A program made the translations under genes and the position numbers. Below the pieces are notes generated by a model, which was given only the letters and a program-made list of their open reading frames with translations, was not told the origin of the DNA and did not search any database. Shown here piece after piece: positions 63,823 through 64,000 of a stretch of DNA of 64,000 nt (the stretch's first letter is position 1; every line of letters begins with the position of its first letter). Location: assembly GCA_963971305.1 (NCBI GenBank), contig OZ020313.1, positions 19,789,260-19,853,259 of the forward strand, in the 5' to 3' direction. The DNA comes from Arcuatula senhousia (Eukaryota > Mollusca > Bivalvia > Mytilida > Mytilidae).

Positions 63823-64000
63823 ATTTATTATATAGATATAGGTGAAAGATCGTGATTTCCGAGTTAAATAAATTTCTAGATTTTCACGGAGTTGATTACA
63901 GGATTTATCTAACTCGCGTGCGAATTTATCTAACCCTCGTGAAGTTTCCCGCGAAAAATACGTAGCTTAGATTAGTGCGCAATACACAATTCATTACTCA
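63823..64000 (+). other. PSMD2 intron, possible SINE body
   Basis: Sequence after the tRNA-like head, with two ATTTATCTAAC repeats. It may be the rest of the SINE; no exon was seen up to the window edge. Confidence 0.3.

Overview
The window looks like nuclear DNA of a bivalve mollusc, most likely a mussel-like (mytilid) genome. It is AT-rich and intron-rich, and its introns and spacers are packed with hairpin-ended tandem-repeat elements that resemble bivalve pearl/BIV160/HINE-type repeats. The protein-coding exons are clearly animal. The species call is inference from repeat style and base composition, not from a marker gene.

Layout. (1) 1-1900: two + strand exons of an SLC1-family (excitatory amino acid / dicarboxylate) transporter. 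No other exons were recognised. (2) 6446-10064, minus strand: a small secreted phosphatidylethanolamine-binding protein (PEBP) gene in five inferred coding exons, beginning with a signal peptide. (3) 10.1-22.7 kb: gene-poor spacer with a decayed LINE reverse-transcriptase end, a TTAA-flanked inverted-repeat element, two long hairpins side by side, and copies of hairpin-ended tandem-repeat elements. (4) 22699-50257, minus strand: a complete gene for the homodimeric kinesin-2 motor KIF17/OSM-3. It has 18 coding exons; all exon phases agree and the joined reading frame is 972 codons. (5) 50258-54408: about 4.1 kb of shared upstream spacer. (6) 54409-63369, + strand: the first nine exons (389 residues) of PSMD2/Rpn1, the 26S proteasome base subunit, which runs off the right edge. 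KIF17 and PSMD2 are divergent (head to head).

The genes do not form one pathway: an amino-acid transporter, a secreted lipid-binding-fold protein, an intraciliary transport motor and a proteasome scaffold. Most unexplained structure is mobile-element biology. I found four related MITEs in KIF17 introns, each flanked by a perfect 3-bp TWA duplication, and one of them forms part of a KIF17 5' splice site. There is also a hAT-type MITE with a perfect 8-bp duplication, two TTAA-flanked elements, six copies of one large tandem-repeat element (two carrying a second tandem-repeat element nested inside), and a chimeric junction of such elements in PSMD2 intron 7. In the proteins, the most unusual feature is a KIF17 tail exon containing three 17-residue tandem repeats. 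I saw no CRISPR array, rRNA gene or intact tRNA gene.
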